This document shows, piece after piece, positions 11,022 to 22,249 of a stretch of 64,000 nt of DNA. Each line of letters begins with the position of its first letter. The stretch's first letter is position 1. The stretch lies in NCBI GenBank assembly GCA_949316235.1, contig OX438748.1, positions 32,048,836 through 32,112,835 of the forward strand. The letters are read 5' to 3'. The notes below the pieces were generated by a model, which did not search any database, was not told where the DNA came from, and saw nothing but the letters and a program-made list of their open reading frames with translations. Made by a program: the position numbers and the translations under genes. The stretch comes from Oegoconia quadripuncta. Taxonomy: Eukaryota > Arthropoda > Insecta > Lepidoptera > Autostichidae.

Positions 11022-12303
11022 ATAGGTCTTTACCTATGAAATTGCTGTTCTGCAGTACTGGCCATTTCAAATCAAAATAATTTTTGTTTGGCTAAGAATT
11101 CTAATTTCAAATTAATTTTATTTTAAAAACATGCAATTCTTTTTCCAAAAGTAGTCATTTGTTTATTGATTAGTGTTATATTTTCATCGCACATTAATCT
11201 TTTTCGTCATCATGGATACGTTAAAAATTCCAGTAATTATGGAATATGAGTACCGTCGTGACAGCAACGCGGCACAAGCGGCACGCAACATCAACGACGT
11301 TTACGGAGCTAACACTACAAACCAACGCACCACCTGTTATTGGTATGCTCGCTTCCGTTCGGGGAATTTCGACCTGAAAAATGAACCTCGCGGTCGTCCG
11401 AAGACTTTGGTCGACAACGTCGAATTAAAGGCGATTGTGGAAGCTGATGATACACAATCAACGGCTGAATTAGCAGCAGCTTTCGACGTTAGCGTCAAAA
11501 CAATATTGGTCCATTTGCGTCAAATTGGCAAGGTAAAAAAGCTTGACAAATGGGTGCCCCACGAACTCAATGATCGCCAGCGCGAAGTACGCGTCGAGAC
11601 GTGCCTTGCACTGCTCAACAGACACACAAATGAAGGAATTTTGAACCGCATTGTTACCTGCGATGAAAAATGGATTCTGTTTGATAACCGCAAGCGCTCA
11701 GCAAGTTGGTTGGATCCTGGTTCAGCACCTAAACAATGCCCTAAACGAAAACTTACCCGTACAAAAGTGATGGTCCCTGTTTGGTGGTCTAGCGCCGGTG
11801 TGAATCATCACAGCTTCTTACCAAACGAGATGAGCATTACTGCAGATGTACTGTGAAGAACTGAACACAATGATGGAGAAGTTGGCACATCTCCAACCAG
11901 CATTGGTCAATCGCTCCTCTCCGCTGCTCCTGCACGACAACGCGCGACCTCATACTGCACAGCAGACGGTCTCCAAGTTGCAAGAACTGGGGTTGGAAGC
12001 TCTCCGTCATCCGCCCTACTCAGCAGACCTTGCGCGTACAGACTACTACTTTTTCCAGAATTTGGATAACTTCTTGGCAGGAAAAAAATTCAATACCCGA
12101 GAGGCAGTACAAAATGCCTTTGAAGAATTTGTTGCCTCCGTCCAGCTGATTTCTTTAAGAAGGGCATCAATAAACTGCCACTCCGTTGGCAAAGATGCAT
12201 TGATTGCATGGGTGATTACTTCGATTAATACAAATAAAAAATACATGAAAAAAAATCGTTTACATTACAATACAAAACGGCAATTTCATAGGTAAATACC
12301 TAA
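11022..12303 (+). mobile_element. mariner element with both TIRs
   Basis: The left TIR TAGGTCTTTACCTATGAAAT at 11023 is mirrored by CAATTTCATAGGTAAATACC at 12281-12300. The length of about 1.28 kb is that of a full mariner. The same TIR sequence bounds the non-autonomous elements at 23495-25077 and 56352-57100. Confidence 0.9.
11212..12228 (+). pseudogene. mariner transposase, two frameshifts
   Basis: Cut-and-paste transposase that would bind the TIRs and insert at TA. The first ATG is at 11212. Visible landmarks: an N-terminal HTH region, the linker WVPHEL, TCDEKW with the first catalytic Asp, LLLHDNARPH with the second, and a degenerate YSADLARTDYYFF containing the third at the spacing expected for DD34D. 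A first indel near 11842 moves the frame by one. A second near 12150 returns it to the original frame, so the natural stop is at 12226-12228. The catalytic residues survive but the middle third is out of frame, so this copy cannot make a full enzyme. Confidence 0.85.
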
Positions 12304-12960
12304 TATAATTGTAGTGCTTTCTAAACTAATATTTAAATACATATCTATCTATTGTAGATATATTGACACACAAATGAATATATAAGTACCACTTTATAAG
12401 ATAACTTTCTCCTTGTATAATATCATTAATATTGCACTTATGGTTTACTATTACTATCGATAGATATCAATAGGGTTGTCACTTTTCCACACGCATGCAA
12501 GTGTGAAAGAGATAGACGTGGCAATGTCAGTCGACAGTGAAATGTCGAGTGCGTGAGAATCTGGGTTGCTAAAATTAAATCTGAAAGATACTTTATGATA
12601 GGCAAGAATTAGCTTCGCGAATTGGGCTCCTATTGTTTCCGTTCCGTCTAGTCCTTTCCGTCGACAAAATACGTCATTGCATTGAACACATGACTCATTG
12701 CCTCGTGGTATTGCCCACAATACCTAATTAGTCAGACAACTTGTCTTAATAAATTGTTATCTTTCAATTTGTGATCTATACAGAAATGCACGCCAAAGAG
12801 TTATTATCAACGTTTTAATGCAATGTTATACCTATTCACACTTAAACATGTGATCCGAATAATAAGGTTGTTAATAAATAAACAGATGATTGCGACAAAC
12901 GATAGTCGCGAGTTATCATTTTTATAAGCGACCTAATGTAAAAATGAGTGTTTTCTATGG
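12304..12960. other. no gene assigned; moderately GC-rich patch
   Basis: 12450-12720 is less AT-rich than its surroundings and holds a minus-strand open frame of about 88 codons with no recognisable domain and no good splice sites. It could be a promoter or old repeat; I see no proof of a gene. Confidence 0.35.
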
Positions 12961-12966
12961 TGACAC

Positions 12967-13720
12967 TTTGAAACGCATAATGTTTATTGTCATAAGTTCA
13001 ATTGACATACATCATATGGCATATAATAGTGTTTCGCAAATTTATTATTACGCATAAACATGGTGGGAAACCGCCAAGGATAGAAATGAGTGGAAGAGTT
13101 TGGGGGAGGCCTTTGCCCAGCAGTGGGACACGATAGGCTAATAAAAAAAAAATAAAAAAAATAAACATGATAACGCAGATTGTTGATGGGCATAATAATA
13201 AAAGCCATAACCATATAAATCTATATTTTCATTTGCCTTATTTTTATAAGGCATACTTTGAAACGCAGATTTTAATTATGCATAAATTACCATATTCATA
13301 ATTTTGTCGAGTGAGAGCGAAGCGAACACGGGAGTTCTTGGCACCCCGACATGGATAGGTTAGGTTCGAATTCGATCGCCCGCCATACCCTTCGTGTTAG
13401 GTTGACATGTATACATCCCTGCTTGCCTATTTGCTTGCTTGCATGCTTGCTCTTAGAAGCTAAGTGATTTTGCCGGTTATTCTTATTAAATATATGCTTT
13501 TTAAATATTATGTCTTTTGAATATTATGGTCAACAAAAATTATGCCTTCCATTACTTATGCTTATTAAAATTATGCCTTTCTATGATTATGCCTTACAGG
13601 TTTCGGCCATATGATATAATGTGTAATGAAGTTATGCTATAACGGTTTATTGCAAATGGCTATTATGGCGAGTAATATTATGAATTGTCAGTTTATGGTG
13701 AAAAACGTTATGCGTTTCAA
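12967..13720. mobile_element. non-autonomous TIR element with repeated ATTATGCC motifs
   Basis: Ends TTTGAAACGCATAA (12967) and its inverse TTATGCGTTTCAA (13708-13720). The interior is crowded with ATTATGCC-type motifs on the plus strand (13541-13600) and their reverse complement near the left side (13018, 13188, 13248), as in elements with subterminal transposase sites. A retroposon tail is nested at 13061-13166. Confidence 0.65.
13061..13166 (+). repeat. lepidopteran retroposon tail
   Basis: Contains 'ggcctttgcccagcagtggg' followed by an A-rich tail with AATAAAA units. This tail is very common in moth and butterfly genomes. It interrupts the TIR element at 12967-13720. Confidence 0.65.
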
Positions 13721-13759
13721 TAGGTAACCGTTTTCTATACTTTAGTTATAAAAGTTAGA

Positions 13760-15100
13760 CCCTACGTCTATAGTTGCCGTGAATGTACGTAGATGTAAGT
13801 ATGTAGGAAAAACTAGAAATCAGCCTAATATCTTCTCGATACACAAAGATAGATAGGTAAATGTCGTCTAGATAGCGTTTACTTTTATGAAAGAGAGAGA
13901 TAGAAGATTGACTTCTACTGTGCAAGAGGAAGACACACATTTTACCTGCCTTGTGGGTGTTATTAACATAAAAACTTGTTTTTATCCCATCTGTAGAATA
14001 TTAAAAAAATGCGACTACGTACAGGAAATTAGCGAATTAGTGATGTTACTAATTGTTACTTGTCATAGCTTATTGCATACCATTAGAAAGGGGACAGTCC
14101 AGAGATGTTTTGAAAAAAATGGAAGAACAAGGTCACTTTTAGTTTTTTTTTATTGAAGTCTAAAGTTGAGGTTTCAGTTTACTTTTTTAACTTCAAAAAA
14201 CTTTGCGTGGCAAAAAACTAGATGTTGCTGGCAAGTGATTTTTATTCCACACACATTATTTAATTTTTCACAACAAAATTAAAAAAAATGGCATAAAAAA
14301 TTCCGTGGGGCTAAGAATTTTTTAGGTGCTGAGGGTGCTGAGGGGGTAGCGAAAGACCCCTCCTATCGCCCTATTCAATTTGGCACACGATGCACCAAAC
14401 ACCCTGTATAACGTCACGATATTTATCCCAAATGGGGTGGTCAGAGATATTCTTAACATAAGCGTTTGGGTGTTCTAACATAAAAGTTTAAACACTTGAC
14501 AGGGGGTGAGCCCATCCGCCGTTAAAACTAAATCTATAGATGATTACTGTAAGAAAAGAGGTCAACTTCTCATTCAGTTGTCATTTAGATAATAAATAAA
14601 AGAGTTGAAATCTAGATCTAAGTTTCTAGTCAAAACCAAAGTACTATTGTATGCCTTTAAGTCTTGTCGAGTCTTGCCTTTAAGTTTCGTATAAATGACT
14701 TCAATGATACCAACACATTGTTGAACAATCCAAACTATCTCAACTAATGTTATAAATGCGAAAGTTTGTATATGTATATAGGTATTTTGTTACTACTCCA
14801 CGCCTTATACTTACGAATGAAGTTTCATTAGAATCGAACTATAAAATTAAAAAAAAAAAATTGTACGGAATGCGGTGTGGAATAAATCCTCTTAAAAATA
14901 AAATATATATTTGACATATAGGTAAGTATCTATGTACTATAACGATCAGTATGAGTCCTGAATCCCGAATTACGGAGACTTGTATTTCAGTCAGATTATT
15001 TTCCTTATTTGCTAATCCTCCAAATTCATTAACTAAATCCGCGTAATCAGTGTGATGTTGATAATGCGCTTAATTAAGCAAATAGAGATCAGAATCTAAT
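13760..15100. other. no gene seen
   Basis: AT-rich intergenic or intronic DNA. A plus-strand 89-codon frame at 13887 has no domain and atypical composition. Around 14280-14420 is a piece ending 'caccctgtataacgtcacg' that looks like a transposon end. No splice-bounded exons were seen. Confidence 0.4.
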
Positions 15101-15107
15101 AATAATC

Positions 15108-15305
15108 TAACTTATTATATGTATAAATGCGAAAGTTTGGATGTTTGTTTGTTGCGAAACGGATAAACGGATTTGGATGAAATTTGGTATATCATATATG
15201 ATATTTTTTATCCCGATGAAGTGAGTAGCTCCAGCGGGATAAACACATTAAACATATCCGCGATAATGTTATTCCACACAAGCGAAGCCGCGGGCGGAAA
15301 CCTAG
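15108..15305 (+). mobile_element. short non-autonomous element, ends CTAG (Helitron-like?)
   Basis: Begins near 'tataaatgcgaaagtttgg' and ends 'gcgaagccgcgggcgg...cctag'. Same family as 22070, 23972 (minus) and the cluster at 41905-42660. A CTAG 3' end next to T, with no TIR, fits a Helitron derivative but is not proof. Confidence 0.55.
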
Positions 15306-15500
15306 TAAATGTATAAATTGGTATATCGTAGAATATCAGTAATAATACAAGCTTTAAACTTTTAATATCAAACGCACAAACAGTATTATTATACTCGTAC
15401 TTTAAAATATTCTGCGACATATCAATTTACAGACTCATTGTTCAATAATGTATTTGGCCTCATCTATGAGACTTCTAAGCCATTTATTTGAAACTCTTGT

Positions 15501-16452
15501 GACAAGCACAAGACTTTATAACTGTAGTTATAGACTAGACTATAGTTCGTAAACTAGGTATCATATAGTCATCATATCAGCCACAAGCCGTCCACTGCTG
15601 AACATAGGCTTCCCCCATAGAATTATGTTTACTTAATACAAACTTACCTTCCAAAATCGGTAAGGATGGCCGAAGTACACGCTGGCCTCCTTAGTTCTTA
15701 ACTTCGTTAGACGCACCATTGTCACATGAATTGTTTGTGACAAGCACAAGACTTTATAACTGTAGTTATAGACTAGACTATAGTTCGTAAACTAGGTATC
15801 ATATAGTCATCATATCAGCCACAAGCCGTCCACTGCTGAACATAGGCTTCCCCCATAGAATTATGTTTACTTAATACAAACTTACCTTCCAAAATCGGTA
15901 AGGATGGCCGAAGTACACGCTGGCCTCCTTAGTTCTTAACTTCGTTAGACGCACCATTGTCACATGAATTGTTTGTGATAAGCACAAGACTTTATAACTG
16001 TAGTTATAGACTAGACTATAGTTCGTAAACTAGGTATCATATAGTCATCATATCAGCCACAAGCCGTCCACTGCTGAACATAGGCTTCCCCCATAGAATT
16101 ATGTTTACTTAATACAAACTTACCTTCCAAAATCGGTAAGGATGGCCGAAGTACACGCTGGCCTCCTTAGTTCTTAACTTCGTTAGACGCACCATTGTCA
16201 CATGAATTGTTTGTGACAAGCACAAGACTTTATAACTGTAGTTATAGACTAGACTATAGTTCGTAAACTAGGTATCATATAGTCATCATATCAGCCACAA
16301 GCCGTCCACTGCTGAACATAGGCTTCCCCCATAGAATTATGTTTACTTAATACAAATTTACCTTCCAAAATCGGTAAGGATGGCCGAAGTACACTCTGGC
16401 CTCCTTAGTTGTTAACTTCGTTAGACGCACCATTGTCACATGAATTGTTTCC
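15501..16452. repeat. 238-bp tandem repeat, four copies
   Basis: Units begin with GACAAGCACAAGACTTTATA at 15501, 15739, 15977 and 16215, exactly 238 bp apart and nearly identical. Each holds the interspersed motif 'gccgtccactgctgaacata'. The unit contains a donor-like 'cttacctt' but no consistent open frame. Confidence 0.9.
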
Positions 16453-16504
16453 TAGAAAATTTCCAAACTAGAATGAGTAACTGGCATATACCTACATCAT
16501 CATC

Positions 16505-16745
16505 AATAGCCTTAAATATCCACACTGTTGTGGCAGTCTCCTTTCTTTGGGAGGGGGTATGGGCCATATCCACCACGCGGGCTCAGGCTATCGGTCAGCT
16601 GTCAGTCAATGTTTTTAGTTCGCTCCTGAAAGCGATCGACTTGGCTTAACGACTGTCTTCAATTCAAAGAAACCGGAACGGACTATTTAATGTGTCCTCC
16701 GAAGCACAGAAACACTGTTATTAAAATGGCACTAGTGGTCACCCA
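16505..16745 (-). repeat. partial composite SINE-like repeat
   Basis: Shares 'ccacactgttg', 'gacttggcttaacgactg' and 'cactagtggtcacccatc' with the minus copy at 8605-9185. The tRNA-like core is missing. Confidence 0.55.
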
Positions 16746-16809
16746 TCAATGGTGATGGAACAAAAACGAACCGCATTTGCGCCACGAGAGTGCTTCGAAA
16801 CCTATTAGG

Positions 16810-18165
16810 AATGTGAAACAAAATGTTAACCCATAATCATTATACAACGTGTAACGGAAAGGGTATATCAAGCCGAAATGTACGATGTCTTTTAAAGGTT
16901 TCAAACTACGTTAAGTACTTTTTAGTCGTCTACCTAATATTAAAAAAAATTGTTACATATAATTAGTTTTATATCCATGTCTGCATTACGACGGATTCTC
17001 TGCCACGTTCCAAATTTACTGACCGTGTAGGGTTGGGACATGTTTATTTTGTAAAGATTAATAAATAATCGATAAAAAAATAATAATTCTTATTTTTCAA
17101 GGCAATCGCGTTTGGTCTGAAATCACAGAGGCTCTGAATAAGATACCGTGGCCGACTCTTTCGGCTTGATATACCCTTTCGGTTACACGTTGTATAGAAT
17201 AAGGAAATAACTGACCTGAGATAGATACAGACACAAATCGACAAACTTATGAATTCATACACCACATTGTATTATAGTTAAACTGTTTGAAGTATAAACG
17301 TAAGTACAGCTTTAACTTGGCTGCCCGTTAACAACAAGCACAGGGTTATTGATCCAACGGTTGCTATTAGTTACCAGGATATTCTAAGGAATATTTTAGG
17401 TAGATTTGTAGATCAGGGATGGGCCTGAGGTTTACTTTGGTTCAAAAATATTCTCTGAAATATGCTTGGAAAGAGCATTACTTTGGCAACCTTCTTCGAG
17501 ACAAATCGGAAATGCCGCGCTGGTCAAACATATGCGAACAGCGGCCGGCAAAGTTTAAGTTGTATAGAAATCCTTCTATTGTGTTTAGCGGTCGAATATA
17601 TTCCTATCTATGAAAACGCGTGTAATTTAAAAATGGAACTATACTTTTTACTCCGAAACATGGCTACCACTTCGGGTAGTGTTATTCCTCTATGCTACCA
17701 CGGAGGTAATTTATCGAAGGTTTTATTTAAAACAGCTTGCGAATTGAGAGCTGTTTAATAAAAAAGAAACAAATGAATAATTTGGCGCATGAAAAATTAT
17801 TGTTGCTCGTCATTCATTTCGTTAGATAAGTTGACAAAATGATTTCAACGAAGAAAGTGAGTGTGATGAACATAATTTGACGCTGCCTGTACTAGAAAAC
17901 TTTTTGTAGAAATTTTGTTCAATGGAAGACTGAAAATGTTCCACATAGGTACCTACTACTTACTTAGTTCCAATTTTAAAAGTTACATTAGAGGCCTTGG
18001 CCGCAACCAGGCATTGATGAACTACTACCTCTTGCAGCCACGTAATGTTCTAAGTATTTTGCGGTCGACTGAATGTATGGTTTGGTTTAAAAGAGAGAAA
18101 TAAAACTATTTTTGTAATAAGTACATATATTTTTTTTTTTAATTAAAAACTGGTTTCGCGTTTGA
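16810..18165. other. no gene seen
   Basis: AT-rich. Overlapping frames of 64 and 98 codons at 17419-17758 share no domain with anything I recognise and lack splice sites or a poly(A) signal in support. 'gataccgtggccgactcttt' near 17140 may be old repeat. Confidence 0.35.
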
Positions 18166-18169
18166 CTAC

Positions 18170-19000
18170 AATCTCACCTGATGGAAAGTGACGATGTAGC
18201 CGAAGATGTATCACGTGCACCCAGTAAATGCCTATTCACTCTAGATTTAAAGATCCCAAGGTTGTAAGTGTCGGGAAAAACCGACGCGGGCAGTGAGTTC
18301 CATACTTTAGCAGTCCGCATTATAAATGATGAAGCAAAGCGCTTAGTGCGGATGTTCGGTATGTTGACAACATAATGGATGGAAACCCCCCCCCGCGCCT
18401 GGTTGTCCGAAGATGGAAAGGGGACGGTGGAATAAGATCGTGCAATTCCATCGCACACTCACCGAAATGTATCCTATAAAATACTGAAAGGCATGGGACC
18501 CTACGGCGGTGTTCAAGGCTTTGCAATTTGCCGGTAACCGTTGAGTCATCGCCTATGAGTCTTATGGTGCGTCGTTCCACAGAATCAAGTGCAGCCAGTT
18601 GGTACTTGGCTGATCCGTCCCAGAGGTGACAGCAGTATTCCATGCACGAGCGGATCTGAGCTTGGTAAAGCTCCAGCAGCTGCTTTGGTGTGAAATACCG
18701 CCTGACCTTAGAGAGAATTCCAAGCTTCTTAGCTGCTAATTTCCCTTTCGATTCGATGGAGCGCCCAAAATTCAGACTCGAGGTTAACTCCAAACCCAAG
18801 AGGTTGAGATGGTCAGAGATTGGAATGGATACATCCCGGAAAGTCGGAGTGAGGTGGAAAGGACTCCGTTTGCTAGTGAATAGACACGCCTGTGTTTTGG
18901 AAGAATTGAATTCGACAAGATTGGCGTCGCTCCCAGTCGGACACTGCCTTTAATGTCGAATTCGTACGCTCCACCATTCATTGACTCCCTGTTAGAACGA
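18170..19000 (-). pseudogene. CR1-like LINE pol C-terminal part, minus strand
   Basis: The frame at 18320-18799 encodes the stretch after the RT catalytic site: LNFGRSIESKGKLAAKKLG, RRYFTPKQLLELYQAQIRSC and MEYCCHLWDGSAKYQL, typical of insect CR1/Jockey-group LINEs. A shift near 18400 leads into IMRTAKVWNSLPASVFPD and the end at 18174. Upstream to about 19000 the frame is degenerate. The copy is 5'-truncated and dead. Confidence 0.8.
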
Positions 19001-19261
19001 ATCTCATCTCCACTAGATTGTGCACTGGACATGTATCTCTCTGACGTATAAGTATCTAATAATGATTAAAACGTACAAAATTTGCATAGTTCATTCCACC
19101 TTACATTTTCGGGTGGATGTTTGGCACTGCATATTCCCCGCAACTTTATTACATTTAGCAGCATCACATAATGCAAAAACGTTGCATGACAGCTATGTTC
19201 GGTTTAAAACAAATTGACAGTTGTCAACCTTACTTTAAGGATTATAATATACTGACTGAGT

Positions 19262-19445
19262 TTTAAAAACTCATTGGTAAATGGTCTGCCTGGGAATCGA
19301 ACCCGGACTTCCCAAATTGGGAGCATCGACGCTCGAACGTAGAAGCTTATTGACCCAGAAACCCCATCTCATTTGGGGGACTGGCCATCTTATTTCTGAC
19401 AAGCGGACCACAACAATGCTATTACTATTACATATTATTTTGTTT
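19262..19445 (-). repeat. SINE family 4 remnant plus composite-repeat piece
   Basis: 19265-19335 has 'aactcattggtaaatgg' and 'tcgaacccgga', a tRNA-like B-box on the minus strand matching 37505-37592. 19340-19440 matches the 'gaccaggaaacccca' block of the composite repeat. Confidence 0.5.
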
Positions 19446-19814
19446 TAATTCCTGTAGTACCTATAGTATCCTCCCATGGAGAGTGATGGCCAGGTCTGAT
19501 CAATGAAATCATAGATTACGTTAACATACACACAAAGGAACCTGAAACACAGGAATACCTAGTTTAGGCGCTAGTGTTTACGTACTCGTATACCTATGTA
19601 TGTATAGTATACTCGTACACAAATCCATCATTATCATATCTCATACCCGCTCATACCCTATCCTAGTCATAGAGAAGGCTGTGGGGACGAGTAATGCTGT
19701 TGATAATGGTGATGATTAATCGATTACTTCATAAAATAAAAAGTTACAAAATGAAGACTTAGCTAAGTAGGTCATCGATGACTGAACCACGTGTCGCACT
19801 CACGCCGACAATAC

Positions 19815-19952
19815 AATGTGATGCTACGTTCACACGCGCGCGTTCAACTCGACATTCAACGTGCACATTCACATTCCCGAGCGTGTAAACGCGCCTGTGA
19901 ACGTGAATGCCACCGGGCTGCACGGCGTGCATGTGAACATAGCATGACACGC
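19815..19952. repeat. foldback element, GC-rich
   Basis: GTGATGCTACGTTCACA near 19818 pairs imperfectly with TGTGAACATAGCATGAC near 19934. Between them are alternating CG/CA-rich segments. Non-coding despite an open frame on each strand. Confidence 0.55.
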
Positions 19953-20219
19953 GCGCGCTGCCGTCGTAGTACGGTCGTTGACCGACTGCAATGTGTGCTA
20001 TGTAGAGCTGCCCTTGGATATTTGATTTTCCGTTCCTCGGTTTATTTGCACGCGTAGTGTCGTAATTATATTTTTGCGACACTTCCTTAACACGTGCTGC
20101 AGCAAAGAGGTTGATGATCAGGATGCCAGTGCGGCTGATAGATACGTTCTTAGTGGTGAAGCCACTGGCAGTTTGAGTTTGACAATGAGGACGGCCATTT
20201 TAGTATGTATAGATCTTTT

Positions 20220-20350
20220 TTTTATGATTATCTGGAGACGCCTTTGACCACAATCTCTCCCGAAGAAAAGTGACGATGTGACCGAAGACGACACGATCTG
20301 AGTAGATGTGCATTCACCCTGCTATTGAAGGTTGTAGGATTCAGAAAATC
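20220..20350 (-). mobile_element. CR1-like LINE tail fragment
   Basis: Minus-strand match to the 3' end of the family at 18170: 'gaccacaatctctcccgaag' and 'gtgacgatgtgaccgaag'. Confidence 0.5.
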
Positions 20351-20505
20351 TAATTTGTGTTATAGCAATGGTTTATAGCAATTTCTCGATGTTTATTGAT
20401 GTTAAAACGTCATTGATAACCACAGATTTGATAACGCTCGGGAGCGAAAGGCAATTTGTAAGTAGGTATCTCCTGTCATTGTAATTCAGACTGTACGTGG
20501 TAAGC

Positions 20506-20513
20506 TATAAATA
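20506..20513 (+). promoter_or_regulatory. candidate TATA box
   Basis: TATAAATA, about 120 bp before the first ATG of the orphan ORF at 20629. Weak on its own in AT-rich DNA. Confidence 0.3.
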
Positions 20514-20628
20514 TACGCAGACTACATAATTGGTACCTAAATTAACGATCAAATGCATAAATATTTACGTGGTACATACAGCTGCAGAACGCGAGCGCAG
20601 CTTATTAGGAGCTGTTCATAAGTTGCCG

Positions 20629-21075
20629 ATGGACACCAAGGTCGCCTTAGCGGTCGCGTTTGTATTGGATGACATAGGCTGCGTCTACCATGGGACTCGT
20701 TACGTTAAATGTGAACGGTTGCTGACGAACGGTTTCCAAACCGGTAGTCGGTATAGTTTCGATGACTTCATGTCATCTGCGGAAGAAATGGTAGATATTA
20801 AATTTGGGTCCGGCGGGCGGGACCCGCCACAATCCCTTGACCATAGCAATGATGTCATTGTTGGAGAATTACAGCGAAGGATAAAATGGCACAGTAGCAA
20901 AGGTCCTGAATTAGCCATTATATTAGGTATATGTAGCCATGATTTAGTCATTATAAAGAATGATCAGAGGCAAATTATTGGTGATCGAATCCAAAAATTT
21001 TTATGTGGTACAACGCTAATGTACAATAATCGCTCGTTATTCCATGTATGTATTACTGGTTCATCTGAGTATTAG
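20629..21075 (+). CDS. orphan ORF, 148 codons, function unknown
   Basis: An open frame from ATG 20629 to a stop at 21073-21075. It extends upstream without a stop to about 20530, where an acceptor-like ACATACAG precedes CTGCAGAACGCG. The predicted protein starts MDTKVALAVAFVLDDIGC and is of mixed composition, with no signal peptide, transmembrane segment or transposase motif that I can recognise. GC content is higher than the surroundings, and AATAAA follows about 105 bp after the stop. It may be a small host gene, the last exon of one, or an unrecognised transposon relic. No function is assigned. Confidence 0.4.
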   Translation: MDTKVALAVAFVLDDIGCVYHGTRYVKCERLLTNGFQTGSRYSFDDFMSSAEEMVDIKFGSGGRDPPQSLDHSNDVIVGELQRRIKWHSSKGPELAIILGICSHDLVIIKNDQRQIIGDRIQKFLCGTTLMYNNRSLFHVCITGSSEY

Positions 21076-21179
21076 ATGGGTGATATCGTGACAAATGTCA
21101 TTCATATTACAGGTACAGATACTCATAAGCCGAATTTATTGTAATGTGTCATTCTTCATTATGTCAATACTATATTATA

Positions 21180-21185
21180 AATAAA
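21180..21185 (+). terminator. candidate poly(A) signal
   Basis: AATAAA about 105 bp after the stop of the orphan ORF. The surroundings are AT-rich, so chance is likely. Confidence 0.3.
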
Positions 21186-21199
21186 CTATTCCCAAATCT

Positions 21200-22065
21200 A
21201 CAGTTTTTCTAGTTTGGGAATTAGGAATAAGATTTATACAACATCTCTTTTGCCTACAATCTGTACTGGTTATGGCTTGGATAGTTTAACTTATGTTTTG
21301 TTTAAAAAAATAATTAATCGTATGGGGTGATTATACCATATTCGCCCTGTTCTATGAAATATCACAAGTCTGGACCTAGCCTTATGTAACATGATGCAAT
21401 ATCGAATGAGAATTGAGATTGCATCATTCCCTCATTTGCCGCGCGTTTTTTTATTCCCGATGGGGATAGACTACAATCACACCTATGTTAATTGAAGATG
21501 AGGCTGCAGTCATACGAGTATTGGCTTATTGGAGTATTGTTTATCTTATCTCACACAGTTTTACGCAGTACCTACGTATGATCGGTTGGATATACTGGCT
21601 GACAGACAAATCCATAAACCGTATTATTTTTTAATAACAATTAGCTACTTAAAATGACTTTCAATAAATGATATCATTGTCTGTCTGTACCTATACCGTT
21701 TAAATTGCATTAAATTATTTTTTAAAAGGGACGGGGAGAACTCTATTATTTTCTGTAATCTGTACTACATTTGTATGTTGCTCAATCACGGCGATACGGA
21801 TTTGGATAAATAATAAATAATACAATAATAAATAAATAAAACGGTTTTATTTTGAGTTTCTTTTTAAAGCGTTACATTATTGTATAATACTTATTACGCA
21901 CTTCTACCAAACTATAAATAGTTTATGGGCAGAAAATATGCTTCCTTGATTTTAATAATCTTACAATGTAGGTATATACTTAACACATTATTTAAACTTT
22001 TCTGAACTTCATAGTATTATGCATGGTAAATTGAACATAAACATCGTTCTTTGTTTCACAAATAT
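21200..22065. other. no gene seen
   Basis: AT-rich spacer. Pieces of interspersed repeats occur, for example 'gttgctcaatcacggcgatac' at 21777, matching the element at 42268. Confidence 0.4.
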
Positions 22066-22069
22066 TTAC

Positions 22070-22245
22070 AAGCATGATTTGTAAACAGGATAAACAGGAT
22101 AAAATTTGGTATATAGGTAGAATATACCTTGGATTATAACATAGGATACTTTTATGCCGATTAAGTGAGTAATACCCGCGGAATTAACAAATTAAATATA
22201 TATCCGAGGTAAAGGTATACATAGTAGCGGTCGAAAGGCTAGTTA
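22070..22245 (+). mobile_element. short CTAG-ending element, degraded
   Basis: Shares 'taaaatttggtatataggta', 'gattaagtgagtaatacccg' and the end 'aaaggctag' with the copies at 15108 and 42268. Confidence 0.5.
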
Positions 22246-22249
22246 TAAA

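Noticed and set aside
15501..16452. CRISPR-like spaced repeats
   Set aside because: Units of 238 bp are repeated end to end with no variable spacers, and the DNA is eukaryotic.
19791..20082. Overlapping 88- and 107-codon ORFs on opposite strands
   Set aside because: Both arise from a GC-rich foldback sequence; Arg/Cys/His-rich composition and no gene signals.
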